From contig SMYP01000058.1 in NCBI GenBank assembly GCA_007050895.1, forward strand, positions 1 to 9,153: DNA of 9,153 nt, read 5' to 3'. Below, one piece after another: positions 6,741-9,153 of the stretch (within the stretch, counting starts at the first letter, position 1; each line of letters opens with the position of its first letter). The notes under the pieces are model-generated. The model ran no database searches. It was not told where the DNA came from and saw only the letters and a program-made list of their open reading frames with translations. The position numbers and the translations under genes were made by a program. Source of the stretch: Candidatus Bathyarchaeota archaeon (GTDB lineage: Archaea; Thermoproteota; Bathyarchaeia; Bathyarchaeales; UBA233).

Positions 6741-7553
6741 GATTTCATCTTCAGCGGCCTTTTTCCACATTGTGCTGAAATATTTTTTGGCTATTCCTAT
6801 TAAAGGCGCAGCAGTAGTCCATAAAACTGGAAACTGTTTATTATTGCCTGTTGAGGAGGTAGCGACAAGCACTTCTTTCTCGTCGTATATCCAGAAGTTC
6901 TCGAATGGGATTTCAAGCAAAATTCTGATTTCAAAGAATCGATTTTCAACAATAGTTTGAACCGCTAGTGGCCACGAATTTGTGTCTAATTGTTCGTTTA
7001 TGAGGCATCGAATCTTTACACCTCGATCCAATGCTTTTTTGAACTTATCGGATAAATTAAACAAGATTTGCAAAAACATATCCTTCGGATAAATAGCCTC
7101 TACACTATTTTGAGTTGATTCTAATGCTTTTTCCATTCTTAGAAGAAGTGCTTTACTCTCCGGAACCAAAACGAATTCAGTTTTTCCTATTTGAGGTGTT
7201 TTCACTTTTTTCTCTCTAGACTTCAAGAAGAATGTAAGTTTCGAGGATAGTTTGGTCGACTCTTTCTGTAATTCAGAAAGCTCCTTTTTTCTCTCCATAA
7301 TCAGAAAAGACAAACAGTCTTCTATTGGAACTGCCTTGAACTCTGTTGGGACAGCTATGATTCTTTCAACCAAACTCTTCTCTTCAAGTTCGACCAGGAC
7401 ACGGTAGACTTCCTGTCGTGCCACTCTCGAATTATTCGAAATCGTTTTTGCAGTTGTTTTCCCCAACTTCAGAAGTGTGAGATAAACCCTTACTTGTGAA
7501 TTGGTCAGCCCCAACCGGTTTAGGATTTGCGTGGCTTCCTGTTCCACATCCAA
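6732..7553 (-). CDS. TrmB-type transcriptional regulator
   Basis: A predicted DNA-binding, probably ligand-responsive regulator of 273 residues. Residues about 5-75 form a TrmB winged helix-turn-helix: LNRLGLTNSQVRVYLTLLKL, then TAKTISNNSRVARQEVYRVL as the recognition region, then a wing ending in FKAVPIEDCLSFL. Residues about 83-115 are charged and leucine-rich, a likely dimerising coiled coil. Residues about 120-265 form the TrmB-type C-terminal effector region, with NFWIYDEKEVLVATS and LWTTAAPLIGIAKKYFSTMW. The length is in the usual range. In euryarchaeal relatives this domain binds sugars, but many archaeal paralogues have no known ligand, so none is proposed. TTG 7553 is chosen because GTGAGG (7561-7566) lies 7 bases upstream. 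Its promoter holds a 14-base palindrome that could be an autoregulatory site. It is convergent with the UbiA-family gene. Confidence 0.88.
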   Translation of the reverse strand: MDVEQEATQILNRLGLTNSQVRVYLTLLKLGKTTAKTISNNSRVARQEVYRVLVELEEKSLVERIIAVPTEFKAVPIEDCLSFLIMERKKELSELQKESTKLSSKLTFFLKSREKKVKTPQIGKTEFVLVPESKALLLRMEKALESTQNSVEAIYPKDMFLQILFNLSDKFKKALDRGVKIRCLINEQLDTNSWPLAVQTIVENRFFEIRILLEIPFENFWIYDEKEVLVATSSTGNNKQFPVLWTTAAPLIGIAKKYFSTMWKKAAEDEIKK

Positions 7554-7560
7554 TTTTTTT

Positions 7561-7566
7561 CCTCAC
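7561..7566 (-). promoter_or_regulatory. Ribosome binding site of the TrmB-type gene
   Basis: GTGAGG on the minus strand lies 7 bases before TTG 7553 and supports that non-ATG start. No in-frame ATG lies nearby in the N-terminal region. Confidence 0.5.
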
Positions 7567-7577
7567 TGAAACCTATT

Positions 7578-7591
7578 TAATATTAATATTA
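7578..7591 (-). promoter_or_regulatory. AT palindrome and TATA-like box upstream of the TrmB-type gene
   Basis: TAATATTAATATTA is a perfect 14-base palindrome centred about 31 bases before the TTG start. It could be the TATA region, an operator for autoregulation, or both. AT-only palindromes also arise by chance, so the operator reading is weak. Confidence 0.35.
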
Positions 7592-7840
7592 CCAAAGTCT
7601 GCATGCTTAAAACTTCCGTTTCTGTCACAATAAACTATTATGCTTGGCTTCAATTCTTACGAAGAAACGATATTACTTATTTAATTTAGTATAATAATTA
7701 GAAAAAGCCTTACGAGATACAGAGAAGGGTGAAAATAACACCTGTTTAAATTAATTAGCTCCTCTTCAGTAACGTATTCTTCACTGGTAAAGTGTAATTT
7801 ACGGTTGTTAAGTGACTCAATGTATATACGTCCATGTTTC

Positions 7841-7859
7841 ATGCATGTTAAAAATGCAT
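7841..7859 (+). promoter_or_regulatory. TATA-like box flanked by two ATGCAT sites before the cdvB-like gene
   Basis: ATGCAT occurs at 7841-7846 and 7854-7859, flanking the TATA-like GTTAAAA. Transcription would then begin near 7875-7880, leaving a leader of about 20 bases that keeps GAGG (7887-7890). The two self-complementary hexamers, 13 bases apart, form a dyad that could bind a dimeric regulator over the TATA site. Confidence 0.4.
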
Positions 7860-7898
7860 AAGTACATTCTAGACGCTTCTACCTTTGAGGATGTTCAC

Positions 7899-8552
7899 AT
7901 GTCGGAACGTTTTGCTAAAAAATGGGAAGCCAGAAGAGACGAAACGACATTTGTAGATGCAATACGCTCGACAGTTAGTCCGCCCCCACCGCTTAAGCCC
8001 CGAATGGATTATGCTATAAAACGGTTAAACCTTCAGATTCAAAAACTGGATCAAGCTTCAGAAAGATTTAATCAAAAAGACAAAGCTCTCTTCAGAAAGA
8101 TCGTTGTTGCTTTCGAGGAACATGACAGCGCACATGCTAATATCTATGCTACTGAGCTCGCTGAAATTCGCAAAATGGAGAAAATAATTATGAACGCCAG
8201 ATTAGCGCTTGACCAAGTGTTGCTTAGACTGCAAACTGTAACTGAATTCGGAGATATAGTGACAACGTTAGGGCCTGCAATAGGCGTTTTGCGCACTGTC
8301 AGCGCAGGGCTAGTAGGTGTTTTGCCTGAAGCTGAGAACGAACTCGGTGATATCGGCAACATGCTTAGCGGATTGATGTTTGATGTCGGCCAAAGCTCTG
8401 GTTTAAGTCTGAATTTCAACTCAGTAAACGAGGACGCGGCTAGAATACTAACAGAAGCTGCGACAGTTGCAGAACAGAAAATCAACTCCAACTTTCCAGA
8501 TCTTCCAGCTGGGCTTCCCGCAAATTTGGAAAAAGGAAAAAGCACTAACTAG
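7899..8552 (+). CDS. CdvB-like ESCRT-III (Snf7) family protein
   Basis: Probably a filament-forming membrane-remodelling protein acting in archaeal cytokinesis or vesicle release. It has 217 residues. A polyproline linker PPPP lies at 28-31. A long charged helical hairpin follows (about 35-115), carrying YATELAEIRKMEKIIMNARL and LDQVLLRLQTVTEF, typical of Snf7/CdvB cores. Then comes a conserved-looking GPAIGVLRTV...GVLPEAENELGDI segment and a late helix VNEDAARILTEAATVAEQ. The C-terminal NFPDLPAGLPANL resembles a MIM2-type proline motif that binds the MIT domain of the CdvC/Vps4 ATPase. No C-terminal winged helix is present, unlike crenarchaeal CdvB, so it is closer in layout to the CdvB1/B2 paralogues. 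ATG 7899 is chosen because GAGG (7887-7890) lies 8 bases before it; the frame is open back to GTG 7812, but that extension lacks a signal. No cdvA or cdvC is in the window. Confidence 0.85.
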   Translation: MSERFAKKWEARRDETTFVDAIRSTVSPPPPLKPRMDYAIKRLNLQIQKLDQASERFNQKDKALFRKIVVAFEEHDSAHANIYATELAEIRKMEKIIMNARLALDQVLLRLQTVTEFGDIVTTLGPAIGVLRTVSAGLVGVLPEAENELGDIGNMLSGLMFDVGQSSGLSLNFNSVNEDAARILTEAATVAEQKINSNFPDLPAGLPANLEKGKSTN

Positions 8553-8556
8553 AAAC

Positions 8557-8604
8557 GTCGAAAAACCCTTTTTCTCATCCAAACCTCCATCTTTATTTTT
8601 CGAC
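8557..8604 (+). terminator. Possible alternative hairpins at the 3' end of the cdvB-like gene
   Basis: GTCGAAAAA (8557-8565) is perfectly complementary to TTTTTCGAC (8596-8604) across a 30-base loop, starting 5 bases after the stop. A smaller competing hairpin pairs AAAAA (8561-8565) with TTTTT (8569-8573) around CCC. Pyrimidine-rich sequence and further T-runs (8607-8611) follow. The element could terminate or protect the transcript. Base composition makes some pairing likely by chance. Confidence 0.4.
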
Positions 8605-8719
8605 ATGTTTTTACAAAGCTAAATCATCATGCATTATTAAATCCCATTGTGGCAGTTGATTTTACTTCGCTCTATAGGAACTATCATTTATCAACCAAGA
8701 TAGAATAAGATAACATCAA

Positions 8720-8756
8720 ATTTCAAAATCGAAAAATTTCATTTGAAATAAAAAAG
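8720..8756 (-). terminator. Hairpin and T-run after the right-edge surface-protein gene
   Basis: ATTTCAAA (8720-8727) and TTTGAAAT (8742-8749) form a perfect 8-base inverted repeat about 45 bases beyond the minus-strand stop at 8795. Read on the minus strand, a T-tract (8750-8756) precedes the repeat. Together they are a plausible transcript end for that gene. Confidence 0.35.
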
Positions 8757-8794
8757 ATGGGAGATAGATACTCGTAGGTTTTAAAATCTATAGT

Positions 8795-9153
8795 TTATAG
8801 TTTTGGTCGCTTCCGCTGTGAATAGAATACGACTGCAACTGCGACAGATGACAGCACCGCGACAACTCCGAAACTCAAGCTTTCCGGGACCGTAGCAGCA
8901 TAGTCCATTATTCCTCCCCAGCCTTCTGGGACGTCTGGGTCGCTCGTAGGTGGCCACGCTACCCAGCTTTGATTGCTTGCATCGTACATTGCAACTCTAA
9001 GGTCGAAAGGCGGCGGGCCGTTCCACGCTGCACTTCCTATCGCTGTCTTGTCAATTACAACTTCAGTGAACCAGTGCTCATAATCCATCGGCGCAGGAGT
9101 CATAGTCAAACTGTCAGCCCATGTTACTGCGTCCTCGTCTACTAGCTCGACCC
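8795..9153 (-). CDS. Cell-surface protein, C-terminal part with sortase-like tail (cut by right edge)
   Basis: The frame is open to the right edge, so only the last 118 complete codons are visible. A TTG at 9109 lies inside the frame, but the codons upstream of it stay open with no ribosome binding site, so it is not taken as the start. The visible part is acidic and aromatic (HWFTEVVIDKTAIG, AAWNGPPPFDLRVAMYD, WVAWPPTSDPDVP) and looks like an extracellular beta-rich domain. It ends with VPESLSFG, a hydrophobic segment of about 18 residues, and a basic tail SQRKRPKL. A P-E motif, transmembrane helix and basic cluster is the layout of archaeosortase-type sorting signals and of simple C-terminal anchors. 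The ligand or enzymatic role is unknown. No obvious family beyond the tail could be named. Confidence 0.68.
   Translation of the reverse strand, partial: VELVDEDAVTWADSLTMTPAPMDYEHWFTEVVIDKTAIGSAAWNGPPPFDLRVAMYDASNQSWVAWPPTSDPDVPEGWGGIMDYAATVPESLSFGVVAVLSSVAVAVVFYSQRKRPKL

Larger units (their letters stand above)
7554..7898. other. AT-rich divergent intergenic region, TrmB-type and cdvB-like genes
   Basis: About 345 bases with no supported gene. The left end holds the TrmB-type promoter and palindrome. A very AT-rich tract lies at 7676-7700 and could be a promoter; just downstream is GGGTG (7727-7731) facing CACCT (7738-7742), a weak 5-pair hairpin. A 28-codon frame at 7603-7689 has no ribosome binding site. 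The right end holds the TATA-like box and dyad of the cdvB-like gene. An unidentified small RNA is possible but not supported. Confidence 0.45.

Noticed and set aside
6511..6960. 149-codon plus-strand frame across the UbiA-family and TrmB-type gene ends
   Set aside because: Out of frame with UbiA and antisense to the regulator; no family signature.
7603..7689. 28-codon open frame in the spacer before the cdvB-like gene
   Set aside because: No ribosome binding site, no recognisable motif, AT-rich context where short frames arise by chance.
7812..7898. In-frame N-terminal extension of the cdvB-like gene back to GTG 7812
   Set aside because: It has no ribosome binding site, overlaps the TATA-like box, and encodes residues unlike CdvB N-termini. 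ATG 7899 with GAGG 8 bases upstream is better.
8144..8545. 133-codon minus-strand frame inside the cdvB-like gene
   Set aside because: Serine-rich antisense shadow of the helical coding sequence.
1..9153. CRISPR arrays, tRNA or rRNA genes, insertion sequences, defence or biosynthetic clusters
   Set aside because: No spaced direct repeats, no cloverleaf or TTCGAAT-type arm, no transposase-like frame or terminal repeats were seen on either strand.

Overview
The window is archaeal. It carries an archaeal/eukaryal-type glycyl-tRNA synthetase, a tRNA-splicing endonuclease, a UbiA-family enzyme of the archaeal ether-lipid type, a TrmB-type regulator and a CdvB/Snf7 (ESCRT-III-like) protein. AT-rich boxes resembling archaeal TATA elements lie about 25-60 bases upstream of several genes. 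Start codons are often TTG or GTG and can be fixed by GGAGGT/GAGG/GGTGA-type ribosome binding sites. CdvB together with sortase-like cell-surface tails suggests a TACK-group archaeon, possibly Bathyarchaeia. That placement is inferred from gene style and not from a marker tree.

Layout. Positions 1-449 (minus) hold the N-terminal part of a secreted transglutaminase-like protein cut by the left edge. Positions 450-798 are a divergent intergenic region. The plus strand then carries glyS (808-2568), a PhoU-like DUF47 gene (2646-3305) and endA (3308-3880); the last two are 2 bases apart and probably co-transcribed. Converging on endA with a 4-base overlap is a minus-strand sugar-phosphate nucleotidyltransferase with a left-handed beta-helix tail (3877-5172), preceded on the same strand by a DUF454/YbaN membrane protein (5267-5707). 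The probable DGGGP synthase (5846-6697, plus) is transcribed divergently from DUF454 and convergently with a TrmB-type regulator (6732-7553, minus). A 345-base AT-rich stretch separates the regulator from a solitary cdvB-like gene (7899-8552, plus). The right edge cuts into the C-terminus of a secreted or cell-surface protein (8795-9153, minus).

The genes are mostly informational and envelope housekeeping functions: tRNA charging, tRNA splicing, membrane lipid synthesis, activated-sugar synthesis, membrane remodelling, and two surface proteins. They do not form one pathway. I found no CRISPR array, tRNA, rRNA, insertion sequence or recognisable defence system. The points most worth a second look are the DUF47-endA coupling without a phosphate transporter, the lone cdvB-like gene with a possible MIT-binding tail and a dyad around its TATA-like box, the altered nucleotide-binding signature of the nucleotidyltransferase, and several 3'-end hairpins, one of which lies inside the end of a convergent gene.
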